Origin: G963720475 sp963720475
Lineage (GTDB): Bacteria > Actinomycetota > Thermoleophilia > Solirubrobacterales > Thermoleophilaceae
Assembly (NCBI GenBank): GCA_963720475.1
Contig: OY970394.1
Span: 1,364,001-1,428,000, forward strand
DNA length: 64,000 nucleotides
Direction of reading: 5' to 3'
Below are positions 32,186 to 40,709 of the stretch, one piece after another. The translations under genes were made by a program, and so were the position numbers. A model generated the notes under the pieces. The model saw only the letters and a list, made by a program, of their open reading frames with translations, ran no database searches and was not told the origin of the DNA. How positions within the stretch are numbered: position 1 is the first letter of the stretch; each line of letters starts with the position of its first letter.

Positions 32186-33618
32186 GCGGGCGCCCCGACC
32201 TGGGCCACCCGGTCTGCCCACGGAGCCGCGGTCTCGAGCTGCGCCGCGAGCGCGAGCAGCGGGCCCTCGCCCGCCGGCTGCCCGACCAGCTGAACGGCCA
32301 GCGGGAGGCCGTCCTCGCCGTCGAAGAGCGGCAGCGAGATGGCCGGCTGGCCGGTGAGGTTGAAATGCGCGGTGAACGGGACGAACTCGGCCGACTTGCG
32401 GAACTCCGCTTCGGGATCGGGTCCGCACGGGTCGATCGACCCGATCGCAAGCGGCGGCTGGGCGGTGACCGGGGTAACGATCGCGTCGTAGCCGAGGCAG
32501 AAGGCGACGATCATCCGCGCCAGGCGGTGCGCGGCGCCGGTCTCGATCCCGAGGCGCAGCGAGTCCACACTCCGCCCGCGTTCGTATAGCCACCAGCTGA
32601 GCGGCTCGACGTCGTCGGGGGTCGGCTCCCGTCCGGCCATGATCCCGCCAAAAGCCACGCCGATGCCGGTCACGGTCGACCATAGATCGGTGAAAACGTC
32701 GAGCAGGTCGACCTCGCCCCACGGCGGGTCGACCTCTTCGACCTCGTGGCCGAGGCTGGCAAGCAGCTCGCCAGCGCGCGTGACCGCCCCGGCGCAGGCC
32801 GGGTCCACTTCGGTCTTGAGCAGGCCCGGCTTGCTCGTGAGGCCGATCCGCAGCTTGCCCGGATCGCCTGCGGCCGTAGTCGCGAACGGCTCCGACGGCG
32901 GGGGCGCCCAGTTGGCATCGCCCGGCTCGTAGCCCGCCATCACGTCGAGCATCGCCGCGCTGTCGGCGACCGTGCGAGTGAGGGCGCCCTGCGTCGAGAG
33001 CATCGACTCGCCGAGCACGGGGCCGGCGGAGATCCGGTTGCGCGCCGGCTTGAGCCCGACGAGGCCGCAGCAGGCGGCGGGTATGCGGATCGACCCCCCG
33101 CCGTCCGACGCGTTGCAGACCGGGACCATGCCCGCCGCGACCGCGGCCCCGGAGCCGCCCGAGGAGCCGCCTGGCGTGCGCTCGAGATCCCACGGGTTGC
33201 GCGTGGGACCGAAACGGCGGGGCTCGGTGACCGGCGTGATCCCGTACTCCGGCGTGTTCGTCCGTCCGACGAAGACGAAGCCTGCGTCCCGCAGGCGCCG
33301 CGCAAGGAACGAGTCCGCCGGCGGCACGTAGTCGCCGAAGAGGTCCGAGCCGTTCGTCAGCCGCATCCCCTCGACCGCGACCGCGAGATCCTTGATCCCG
33401 ATCGGCACGCCACAGAACGGGCGCTCGTCGCCGGCCTTCACGTCGTCGGCCGTTGCGAGGGCGCGCTCGTCGTCCACGAGCGTGAACGCGTTGACGCTCG
33501 GGTTCAGCTCCTCGATCCGCGCCAGCGACGCCTCGACGAGCTCGCGCGAGGTCACCTCGCCCGAGCGCACGAGCTCCGCGAGCTCGCTCGCCGGGCGCAG
33601 CAGGATCGTCGAGTCCAC
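32182..33618 (-). CDS. amidase-signature family enzyme
   Basis: A 478-residue amidase-signature hydrolase. The Ser-Ser-Lys triad is visible: Lys76 in GIKDLAV, cis-Ser near 152 in PGGSSGGSGAAVAAG, and nucleophile Ser176 in SDGGGSIRIPAACCGLVGLKP. Such enzymes hydrolyse amides, carbamates or related bonds; GatA is excluded since no gatB or gatC is near. I set the start at GTG 33618 because GATAAT on the minus strand (33625-33630) lies 6 bases upstream and the family N-terminus (LRPASELAELVRSGEVTSREL) begins there; a longer reading would run through the gltB promoter region. Confidence 0.92.
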   Translation of the reverse strand: MDSTILLRPASELAELVRSGEVTSRELVEASLARIEELNPSVNAFTLVDDERALATADDVKAGDERPFCGVPIGIKDLAVAVEGMRLTNGSDLFGDYVPPADSFLARRLRDAGFVFVGRTNTPEYGITPVTEPRRFGPTRNPWDLERTPGGSSGGSGAAVAAGMVPVCNASDGGGSIRIPAACCGLVGLKPARNRISAGPVLGESMLSTQGALTRTVADSAAMLDVMAGYEPGDANWAPPPSEPFATTAAGDPGKLRIGLTSKPGLLKTEVDPACAGAVTRAGELLASLGHEVEEVDPPWGEVDLLDVFTDLWSTVTGIGVAFGGIMAGREPTPDDVEPLSWWLYERGRSVDSLRLGIETGAAHRLARMIVAFCLGYDAIVTPVTAQPPLAIGSIDPCGPDPEAEFRKSAEFVPFTAHFNLTGQPAISLPLFDGEDGLPLAVQLVGQPAGEGPLLALAAQLETAAPWADRVAQVGAPA

Positions 33619-33660
33619 CGGTGGATTATCCGCGTCCGGGTGTGGTTCAGGCGTGGATCG

Positions 33661-33676
33661 TTGGCCGGCCGGCCAA
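33661..33676. promoter_or_regulatory. perfect 16-base palindrome upstream of gltB
   Basis: TTGGCCGGCCGGCCAA is self-complementary over all 16 bases and lies in the divergent amidase-gltB region. A CGCAA-T-TTGCG repeat (33688-33698) and GATAAT (33698-33703) follow. It could be an operator for gltB; in so GC-rich a genome a GGCC palindrome by chance is less improbable than usual. Confidence 0.4.
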
Positions 33677-33826
33677 GGTCTTTTGGCCGCAATTTGCGAT
33701 AATTCCGCCCCCACGCGGAGCGCGAACCGGCCGTTGCCGCCGCCGCGGTGACCGGTAGAATCGCCTCCGCAGCACCCAACCCGTCGCGCGTCCGCTCGAA
33801 GAAGACGCGGAAACCGGAGGTGAGCC

Positions 33827-36800
33827 GTGCCGTCCGTCCCTGAGCCGCGCCCGCGCGAGTCCGCCCGCGCACAGATCGAGCGCTTCTCGTCCACAGCGTC
33901 GTACCGGCCGCTGCGCAAGCCGCAGACCGTCGAGGACCACGACGCCTGCGCGCTCTACGCCTCCGTACAGAAGGACGCGAAGCCGACCCACGAGGCGATC
34001 GAGACCGCGCTCGTCGCGCTCGGCAAGATGCTCCACCGCGCCGGCAACGTCGACGGTGAGGGCGACGGCTGTGGCGTCGTCATCGACATCCCGCGCAAGA
34101 TCTGGGCCGAGGAGGTCCGCTCCGGCGGCCACGCCTCGCACCTCGCGCTCGATCCGCTGTTCGCCGTCGGCCACATCTTCATCTCGCGCAAGGGCGGGAA
34201 GACCGCGCAGCTGCAGACGCGCGCGCGAGAGATCATGGGCCAGGCGGGTCTGCGGGTGCTCGCCGAGCGCGAGAACGTCGTCGATTCGAGCGCGCTCGCT
34301 CCGACGGCACGCGAGGAGGAGCCGGTCTTCTGGCAGGTCGCCGGATTGATCTCCGACCCGCGCCACTGCTTCGAGCTCACGATCAAGCTCGAGCAGGAGC
34401 TCGACGTCCATATTGCCTCGTTCTCGACCGAGACCTGCGCCTACAAGGTCATGGGCGCGCCGGCCATTCTCGGCGAGTACTACCCGGACCTCCACGACGG
34501 CCGCGCCGAGACCGCCGCGGTGCTGGGCCACAACCGCTACTCGACCAACACCTGGCCGACGTTCTATCGCGTCCAGCCGTTCGGAACGCTCGGTCACAAC
34601 GGTGAGATCAACACGGTCGCCCGTCTCCGCCAGGAGGCGACGATGCTCGACATCCCGATCCAGGCGGACTCGTCCGACTCGCAGGACCTCAACCGCACGG
34701 TCGAGTCGCTGATCAACCGCGCCGGGCTCTCGCTCGCAGAAGCGATGGAGCTCGTCCTGCCTCCGATCGTCAACGAGGTCAAGGGGCTCCCAGAGGACCT
34801 ACGCCCCTTCTACATGTACCTGCGCCAGGCGTTCGGCCCGTTCGCGCAGGGGCCGGTCGCGCTCGTCGCGCGCCACGGCAACGAGTGCGTCTTCTCGGTC
34901 GACGCGCTCGGCCTGCGCCCGCTTTGGATCGTCGAGTCCGACGAGGCCTTCGCCTTCTCGTCGGAGCCGGGCGTCGTCGCGGTCGCGAGCACCGTCTCCG
35001 AGCCGAAGCCGCTCGCCCCGGGTGAGAAGCTGCTCGTCTCCCTCGACGCGGACGCCGGCAAGGCGACGCTCCACGACCACCAGGCGCTCCAGCGCCTCGC
35101 CGCCGAGCGCTGGCTCGCGCGCACCGGGGGCGACGTCGCGACCGTGGAGGCCTTCGGCGACGCGCTACCCACCGGCGGCCCCACGGAGGGTCCCGAGATC
35201 CCCGGCTATACGAGCGCGGGCCCGTCCGAGCCCGTCAAGGCGGAGGACCGCGTGCTCGGTGGCTTCGGCTGGCAGCGCGAGGACATGAAGCTCGTCCAGC
35301 AGATGGCCTCGAACGGCGCCGAGCCGATCGGCTCGCTCGGCTACGACGGACCGCTGGCGTGTCTCTCGCCCGAGCGCCAGAACATCGCCGACTACTTCAA
35401 GGAGTCCGTCGCTGTCGTCACCAACCCGGCGATCGACCGCGAGCGCGAGGTCGAGCACTTCTCGTGCCGCGCGGTCTTCGGGCACCGCCCGGGTCTCGGC
35501 TCGGTCGAGGCGGGCGGGTCAGGCACGCTCGAGACGGCGTTCCCGCTCGTGCTCGGCGGCCACCACGACCTCGCGCCGCTGTCCGACAGCGTCTACCGCG
35601 AGGTGGCGCGCGAGCACAAGACGTTCCTGCTCGAAGACCTCTGGAATCACTTCTCCGGTCGCTCGAAGGTGCTCGACATCTCGTGTCTCGAGTCGGAGAC
35701 GACGCAGGGGGCGATCGAGCGTCTCAAGCACGAGGCCCAGACCGCCGTGCAAGAGGGCTGCGAGCTGCTCGTCCTCTCCGATCGCACCGCCTACGAGGGC
35801 GACCGGCGCTACCTCGACCCGCACCTCGCCCTCTCCGCCGTGGACCTCACGCTGCGCGAGACCTGGGTGGACACCGGCGAGCAGAACCTGCGCCGCCGCT
35901 GCGGCCTCGTGCTGCGCTCCGGGGCGATCCGCAACGTCCATGACGTCGTGCTCGCGCTCGGCCTCGGCGCCGACGGCGTGTGCCCCTACGTGATGGTCGA
36001 GGTCGCCTGCGTCGACGACTATCGCACCGACATCGACAACCTCTGCGCGGCGCTGCGCAAGGGGATCGAGAAGGTCATCTCGACGATTGGGATCCACGAG
36101 GTGCGCGGCTACGCGCGGCTGTTCTCTTCGATCGGCGTCAAGCCGGAGCTCGTCACCCTGCTCGACACGCCGGCCTACGGCGCCTCGGAGAAGGGCGGCA
36201 TCGGGTTCGCCGAGCTCGACGCCGACGGCGACGAACGCCAGCGGATCCTCGCCGGCTCCGAGGAGTCGAAGCCGGCGAAGACGTTCCACTTCTATCCCAA
36301 GGTCTACAAGGCAGCGATCGCAGCCGCCAACGGCACGGCCTCCTACGAGGACTACTCGGAGAAGGTCCGCGGGCTCGAGGCCGAGCAGCCGATCTCGCTA
36401 CGCCACATCCTCGACGTCCGTTCGGACCGCGAGCCGATCGCGTCGTCCGACGCCTCGGTCGGGCTGCACGACTACCCGATCGTGATCTCCTCGATGAGCT
36501 TCGGCTCGCAGGGAGAGGTCGCCTACCGCGCCTACGCCGAGGCCGCCAAGCGGGCGAACATCATCGCGATGAACGGCGAGGGCGGCGAGATCCAGGACAT
36601 GTACGGCAAGTACCCGCTCTGGCGCGGGCAGCAGGTCGCCTCGGGTCGCTTCGGCGTCACCAGCGAGATGATCAACTCGTCGTTCCTGGTCGAGATCAAG
36701 ATCGGGCAGGGCGCGAAGCCAGGCGAGGGCGGCCACCTGCCTGCGAAGAAGGTCACCGACAAGGTCGCGCAGGCCCGTAACGCGACGACCGGCACCGACC

Positions 36801-38494
36801 TGATCTCGCCCTCGAACAACCACGACCTCTACTCGATCGAGGACCTCGCTGAGCTGATCGACGAGTTGAAGACCGCCAACCCGGACGTGCGCGTGTCGGT
36901 CAAGGTCCCGGTGGTGCCGAACATCGGCACGATCGGGGTCGGGATCGCCAAGGCGGGCGCCGACATGATCACGCTGTCCGGTTTCGAGGGTGGCACCGGC
37001 GCGGCGCGCTCGCACGCGCTGCGCCACGTCGGCCTTCCCTCGGACATCGGCACACGCGCGGTCCACCTCGCGCTGATGGAGGCGGGGATCCGCAACCGCG
37101 TCGAGATCTGGGCCGACGGCGGCTACCGCCACGGCTGGGACATCGTGAAGCTGCACTGCCTCGGCGCGAACCGCGTCGGCTTCGGCACTCTCGCGATGGT
37201 CTCGCTCGGATGCACGATCTGCCGCGGCTGCCAGCTCGACACCTGCCACGTCGGGATCGCGACCCAGATCGAGTCGAAGGAGGAGGCCGACCTCAAGGGC
37301 CTCAAGAAGTTCACGCCGCAGGAGTTCGAGGTTGCTGCCGAGAACTCGGCGCGTTTCTTCGCCGCGATGGGCGAGGAGGTTGAACAGATCACCGCCGACC
37401 TCGGTTTCGAGCGCGCGCAGGATCTCGTCGGGCGCTCGGACCTGCTCGTCCAGTCGCGCGCGACCGATCGCGTCGACGTCGGCGAGATGATCCGCCCGCT
37501 GGAGGAGTTCCTCGATCTCGAGCCGCTCGACCTTCCTCTGGTCGAGGAGGAGCGCGAGGCGGCGGGGCTGATCGTCGCGCGGCCGATCCGCATGAAGGCG
37601 AAGGAGGCCTCGAGCCAGATCGCGGCCCTCGCCGGCGACCTCGCGTTCGGGAAGGTCCTCACGAAGGAGTGGGCCGAAGCCGCCGACGCCGACGACCGCG
37701 TGCTCGGCACCGAGCTCGCGGGCGTGTTGGCGCGCAGGCGAATCGCGGGGGAGGGCCCCGAAGCAAGCGAGGACACGCTCGCGCGGTTGCACTTCAACGG
37801 TGGCTCGGTCGGTGGCCAGGGCTTCGGTGCGTTCAACGTCTACGGCGTTGACATCACCGTCGAGGGCGGCGCGCAGGACGGTGTCGCGAAGACGATGCTC
37901 GGCGGCAAGGTTGCGGTGATGAAGGGCGTCGGCAAGCACGGCCAGCGCGTCAACGGGTCCGTCGGCAAGTCGTTCGCCTACGGCGCCCAGCGCGGGCGCC
38001 TGTTCGTCCAGGGATCGGCCGACTCGCGCTTCTGCATCCGGCTGTCGGGCGCCGACGTCGTCATCGGTGGCGAGCCAGAGCGCCCGCTGCAGGACGAGCT
38101 CGGCTGCGTCGCTGATCGCGCGAACATCAAGGGCTTCGCGTTCGAGTACATGACCAACGGGCGCGCCGTCGTGATGGGCGATCCCGGACCGTGGTTCTGC
38201 GCCGGGCAGACCGGCGGCCGGGTGTACCTGCGGGTCAACGACGAATGGGGCCTCGACCGCGAGGCGCTCGAGCGCCGCAGGGGCAAGGGAGCGAAGATCG
38301 CGATCGAGGAGATCGACGCCGAGGGCGTGCTCGACGTCCAAGAGCTTCTCGGCCACTATGCCGTCGAGCTGCGCGCGACGAACCAGGAGGAGGAGGCGGA
38401 GCGGATCGAGGCGATCGCCGCTAATCCGAAGGCCCACTTCCTGATGTCGGTGCCGGAGCAGGAACAGACGGACCCGAGCATCTCGACCGAGTAG
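33827..38494 (+). CDS. gltB: glutamate synthase large subunit
   Basis: A 1555-residue glutamate synthase (GOGAT) large subunit, which turns glutamine and 2-oxoglutarate into two glutamates. The glutaminase domain starts at Cys41 (VEDHDACALYA), so a ~40-residue propeptide is expected to be removed to expose it; the oxyanion/substrate parts are HNRYSTNTWPTF and LGHNGEINT. The central domain has PLACLSPERQNIADY. The FMN domain has ISSMSFGSQG, MNGEGGE and FEGGTGAA. Cluster Cys are 1129, 1135 and 1140 in CTICRGCQLDTC. The GXGXG tail domain begins NGGSVGGQGFGAFNVYG. Start GTG follows GGAGG (33816-33820). No gltD is in the window. Confidence 0.95.
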   Translation: MPSVPEPRPRESARAQIERFSSTASYRPLRKPQTVEDHDACALYASVQKDAKPTHEAIETALVALGKMLHRAGNVDGEGDGCGVVIDIPRKIWAEEVRSGGHASHLALDPLFAVGHIFISRKGGKTAQLQTRAREIMGQAGLRVLAERENVVDSSALAPTAREEEPVFWQVAGLISDPRHCFELTIKLEQELDVHIASFSTETCAYKVMGAPAILGEYYPDLHDGRAETAAVLGHNRYSTNTWPTFYRVQPFGTLGHNGEINTVARLRQEATMLDIPIQADSSDSQDLNRTVESLINRAGLSLAEAMELVLPPIVNEVKGLPEDLRPFYMYLRQAFGPFAQGPVALVARHGNECVFSVDALGLRPLWIVESDEAFAFSSEPGVVAVASTVSEPKPLAPGEKLLVSLDADAGKATLHDHQALQRLAAERWLARTGGDVATVEAFGDALPTGGPTEGPEIPGYTSAGPSEPVKAEDRVLGGFGWQREDMKLVQQMASNGAEPIGSLGYDGPLACLSPERQNIADYFKESVAVVTNPAIDREREVEHFSCRAVFGHRPGLGSVEAGGSGTLETAFPLVLGGHHDLAPLSDSVYREVAREHKTFLLEDLWNHFSGRSKVLDISCLESETTQGAIERLKHEAQTAVQEGCELLVLSDRTAYEGDRRYLDPHLALSAVDLTLRETWVDTGEQNLRRRCGLVLRSGAIRNVHDVVLALGLGADGVCPYVMVEVACVDDYRTDIDNLCAALRKGIEKVISTIGIHEVRGYARLFSSIGVKPELVTLLDTPAYGASEKGGIGFAELDADGDERQRILAGSEESKPAKTFHFYPKVYKAAIAAANGTASYEDYSEKVRGLEAEQPISLRHILDVRSDREPIASSDASVGLHDYPIVISSMSFGSQGEVAYRAYAEAAKRANIIAMNGEGGEIQDMYGKYPLWRGQQVASGRFGVTSEMINSSFLVEIKIGQGAKPGEGGHLPAKKVTDKVAQARNATTGTDLISPSNNHDLYSIEDLAELIDELKTANPDVRVSVKVPVVPNIGTIGVGIAKAGADMITLSGFEGGTGAARSHALRHVGLPSDIGTRAVHLALMEAGIRNRVEIWADGGYRHGWDIVKLHCLGANRVGFGTLAMVSLGCTICRGCQLDTCHVGIATQIESKEEADLKGLKKFTPQEFEVAAENSARFFAAMGEEVEQITADLGFERAQDLVGRSDLLVQSRATDRVDVGEMIRPLEEFLDLEPLDLPLVEEEREAAGLIVARPIRMKAKEASSQIAALAGDLAFGKVLTKEWAEAADADDRVLGTELAGVLARRRIAGEGPEASEDTLARLHFNGGSVGGQGFGAFNVYGVDITVEGGAQDGVAKTMLGGKVAVMKGVGKHGQRVNGSVGKSFAYGAQRGRLFVQGSADSRFCIRLSGADVVIGGEPERPLQDELGCVADRANIKGFAFEYMTNGRAVVMGDPGPWFCAGQTGGRVYLRVNDEWGLDREALERRRGKGAKIAIEEIDAEGVLDVQELLGHYAVELRATNQEEEAERIEAIAANPKAHFLMSVPEQEQTDPSISTE

Positions 38495-38504
38495 CCCTAC
38501 GAGA

Positions 38505-38530
38505 CGAGGGCCCCGACATCGGGGCCCTCG
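38505..38530. terminator. hairpin terminator after gltB
   Basis: CGAGGGCCCCGA and TCGGGGCCCTCG form a perfect 12-bp inverted repeat separated by two bases, 10 bases after the gltB stop and facing the convergent FHA gene. No T-run follows, so it is a strong hairpin of the actinobacterial kind. Confidence 0.8.
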
Positions 38531-38576
38531 CATCCATCACTCTCCCTCAACCGGACTTGCGGCCGGCTCGGTGTGG

Positions 38577-39032
38577 CTAGCCGGCCACGCTGCCCAGCTC
38601 GGCGCCGGCTTGCGCCGTGGCGCCGAGGAGGCTTATGAAGTGGAGGCGGAAGGCGCCGATCTCGATCACGTCGCCGTCCGAGAGCTCGTGCCAGTCGACC
38701 GGCTCGCCGTTCACGAAGACGCCGTTCAGGCTGTGGTCGTCGACGATCCGCACGTCGCCCTGGTCAGAATGGATCAGCGCGTGGCGGCGGGAGACCGTCG
38801 GGTCGGCGAGCGCCACGTGCGCTCCGAGCCCGCGGCCGATGCGCGTCCAGCCGGGCTGGAGGGTGGTGACGACCACGCGATCGGCTTCGGGGTCCTCATA
38901 AGCCATGTACTCGCCGTCGAAGACGAGCGCGGCGCGCGCCTCGGGGAGCCAGTCTGGAGCGTCGTCGCGAGGGTCTGAGGGGGCGCCACGATGCCCGCCG
39001 GGGGCTCGGGGCTCGACATAGGCGGTGTCCAT
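38577..39032 (-). CDS. FHA-domain protein
   Basis: A 151-residue soluble protein with an FHA phosphothreonine-binding domain in residues ~62-140: TRIGRGLGAHVALADPTVSRRHALI contains the conserved Gly-Arg, Ser and His, and SLNGVFVNGEPV the Asn-Gly. About 60 acidic, Pro-rich residues precede it and may carry its own phosphorylation or targeting. FHA proteins act with Ser/Thr kinases, none of which is encoded in the window. A GAGGAG ribosome site precedes the ATG. It is divergent from a small zinc-finger gene. Confidence 0.9.
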   Translation of the reverse strand: MDTAYVEPRAPGGHRGAPSDPRDDAPDWLPEARAALVFDGEYMAYEDPEADRVVVTTLQPGWTRIGRGLGAHVALADPTVSRRHALIHSDQGDVRIVDDHSLNGVFVNGEPVDWHELSDGDVIEIGAFRLHFISLLGATAQAGAELGSVAG

Positions 39033-39164
39033 CGGTGCTCCTCTCAGGTTGTGCGGATCGTATCAACCCGCTGGACGCCGGTGGGTGATCTGAGGGCCCG
39101 TCCAGATCGCTCGTTGCGTCGTTTCAAGGAAGGGGTTCCCGCTCCGCCGGCGAACCAATCTGCC

Positions 39165-39407
39165 GTGCCCGATCTTGGTCCGCTACTTCCAAAGATTCGC
39201 GGTGCCTCGACCGAGGCGCATCCCGTCCGCTGCGCCCATTGCCGGCGGACTCCGCTGATCGGGGAGCAGCTGTACGTGCTGGAGTCGGGTCGCTCGCTGT
39301 GCGAGTTGTGCCACGTGCGCCAGCCGGCACGCAAGCGCTCGCGCGCGGTCCGCACCGAGCGCGTGCACGCCTCCGACCGCCCGCTCGCGGTCGTGCCGGC
39401 GGCCTGA
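39165..39407 (+). CDS. small zinc-finger hypothetical protein
   Basis: A small protein (80 residues from GTG 39165) with two CxxC knuckles: VRCAHCRRTPLIGE and SLCELCHVRQ, spaced 22 residues apart, as in treble-clef or zinc-ribbon folds. The remainder is basic (ARKRSRAVRTERV), which suits nucleic-acid binding. The start is uncertain: upstream GTG 39081 is in frame too, and neither has a good Shine-Dalgarno. No family recognised. Confidence 0.55.
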   Translation: MPDLGPLLPKIRGASTEAHPVRCAHCRRTPLIGEQLYVLESGRSLCELCHVRQPARKRSRAVRTERVHASDRPLAVVPAA

Positions 39408-39436
39408 GCGCGCTCGGCCCTCCACCCGGCCGGGGT

Positions 39437-39442
39437 TAGAAT
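39437..39442 (+). promoter_or_regulatory. putative -10 box TAGAAT for SRPBCC gene
   Basis: TAGAAT ends 9 bases before the ATG at 39452 with no Shine-Dalgarno between, one of the clearest leaderless-type starts here. Confidence 0.55.
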
Positions 39443-39451
39443 CGCCGCGCG

Positions 39452-39976
39452 ATGCGGCCGACAACCGTCCACACCTCGATTTCCGCGCCCCGCGCGGAGG
39501 TCTTCGACTACGTCGCGGACCTCGCCAACCACGTCGCCTTCACCGACCACTTCATCCACGAGTTCCGCCTCGCGCGCGCGAACTCCTATGGGGTCGGCGC
39601 GGCCGCGCGGTTCCGCGTCCACGCGCCGGGCGCGAAGGAGTGGGTCGAGATCCAGGTCGTCGAGTGCGACTCGCCGCGGCGGATCGTCGAGCAGGGCCGG
39701 GCGGGCCGCCTCGGGCGGAACAAGACGGTTGGCGTGTACGACTTCTCCGAGCCGAGCCCTGGGCTGACGCGGCTCGAGTTCACGTTCTGGACCGAGCCCG
39801 CGACCCGCATCGACGCGCTGCGCGAGTCGCTCGGCGCGCGCTCGTGGCTGAAACGCCAGAACCGGCGCGCGCTGAACCGCTTGCGCAAGGTGTTCGAGGA
39901 CCCCCCCGAGGGCGAGCTCGCGCGCGCGACTGTGGCGGCCTACGAGCCGGCCAAGGCCGCACGCTTCGGCATATAG
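39452..39976 (+). CDS. SRPBCC (START/Bet v1-like) superfamily protein
   Basis: A 174-residue protein with the helix-grip fold. It begins TVHTSISAPRAEVFDYVADLANHVAF, the usual first strand and helix, then AARFRVHAPGAKEWVEIQVVE, GRNKTVGVYDFSE and LTRLEFTFWTEP, and a C-terminal helix. Members bind hydrophobic ligands or act as cyclases/dehydrases; the ligand is not predictable. The final ~30 residues form a basic extension beyond the fold. It precedes a lipoprotein gene by 13 bases. Confidence 0.85.
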   Translation: MRPTTVHTSISAPRAEVFDYVADLANHVAFTDHFIHEFRLARANSYGVGAAARFRVHAPGAKEWVEIQVVECDSPRRIVEQGRAGRLGRNKTVGVYDFSEPSPGLTRLEFTFWTEPATRIDALRESLGARSWLKRQNRRALNRLRKVFEDPPEGELARATVAAYEPAKAARFGI

Positions 39977-39989
39977 ACTGCCCGCCCGC

Positions 39990-40547
39990 ATGCGCCCGAT
40001 CGCCGTTCTGGCCGCCATCGCCGTCGCACTCCCGCTCGCCGCGAGCGGCTGCGGACCCGAGCACGACGAGTCTGAGCCGAAGCGCGAGGGTCTCGCATTC
40101 AAGCTGGACGGCCTCGACTACAACGTCTTCATCACGCGCCAGCTGAACATCCGGAACCCGGAGGACCACGACTACTATCCAGGCCCCGACGCGCCCCCGG
40201 GATCGAGCCTCTACGGCGTCTTCATCGAGGTCTGCAACGAAGACTCGGACGGCGCGCGCCAGTCGGCAAGCGAGTTCAAGATCGTCGACACGCAAAAGAA
40301 CGCGTTCGAGCCGAAGGAACTGCCGGAGAGCAACTTCTTCGCCTACCACCCCGCGAAGCTCAATGCGCAGGAGTGCATCCCGACGGTCGGCGGAGCGGCC
40401 GCGACCGGTCCGACCGCCGGCTCGATGCTGCTGTTCGAGCTGCCGATCTCGGCGACCGAGAACCGCCCGCTCGAGCTCGAGGTCGAGGGCCCGTTCGACG
40501 CGAAAACGGGCAAGCGCGAAACGGCCAAAGTCGAACTAGATATCTAG
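39990..40547 (+). CDS. lipoprotein with DUF4352-like Ig fold
   Basis: A 185-residue predicted lipoprotein: signal peptide with lipobox ASGC (Cys ~19). The mature domain reads as a beta-sandwich: LDGLDYNVFITRQLNI, SSLYGVFIEVCNED, FKIVDTQKNAFEPK and a final SMLLFELPISATENRPLELEVEG, resembling the DUF4352/telomeric-repeat-like exported domains that often sit near envelope genes. Two Cys (VCNED and QECIP) may pair. TAGACT (39974-39979) ten bases upstream suggests a separate start of transcription inside the end of the SRPBCC gene. Confidence 0.75.
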   Translation: MRPIAVLAAIAVALPLAASGCGPEHDESEPKREGLAFKLDGLDYNVFITRQLNIRNPEDHDYYPGPDAPPGSSLYGVFIEVCNEDSDGARQSASEFKIVDTQKNAFEPKELPESNFFAYHPAKLNAQECIPTVGGAAATGPTAGSMLLFELPISATENRPLELEVEGPFDAKTGKRETAKVELDI

Positions 40548-40709
40548 CTGTTCGTGCGCGGGTGGCGACGGTGAGGACTTTTCTGCGTGCGAGCGGGCGC
40601 GAGCGGAGCCCGCGAAGGCGGTAGCCGAGAGCGGGCGAAGTCGAGCGCAGGAGCGAGATGCAGGAGAGCCTCACCGGAGACAGGACCCGCGCCCGAGGCG
40701 CTCGGCTAG

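Noticed and set aside
40548..40709. Possible RNA gene or terminator in the gap after the DUF4352-like lipoprotein
   Set aside because: A GCGGGC...GCCCGC pairing exists, but there is no T-run and no convincing extended structure; I see nothing supportable in this gap.
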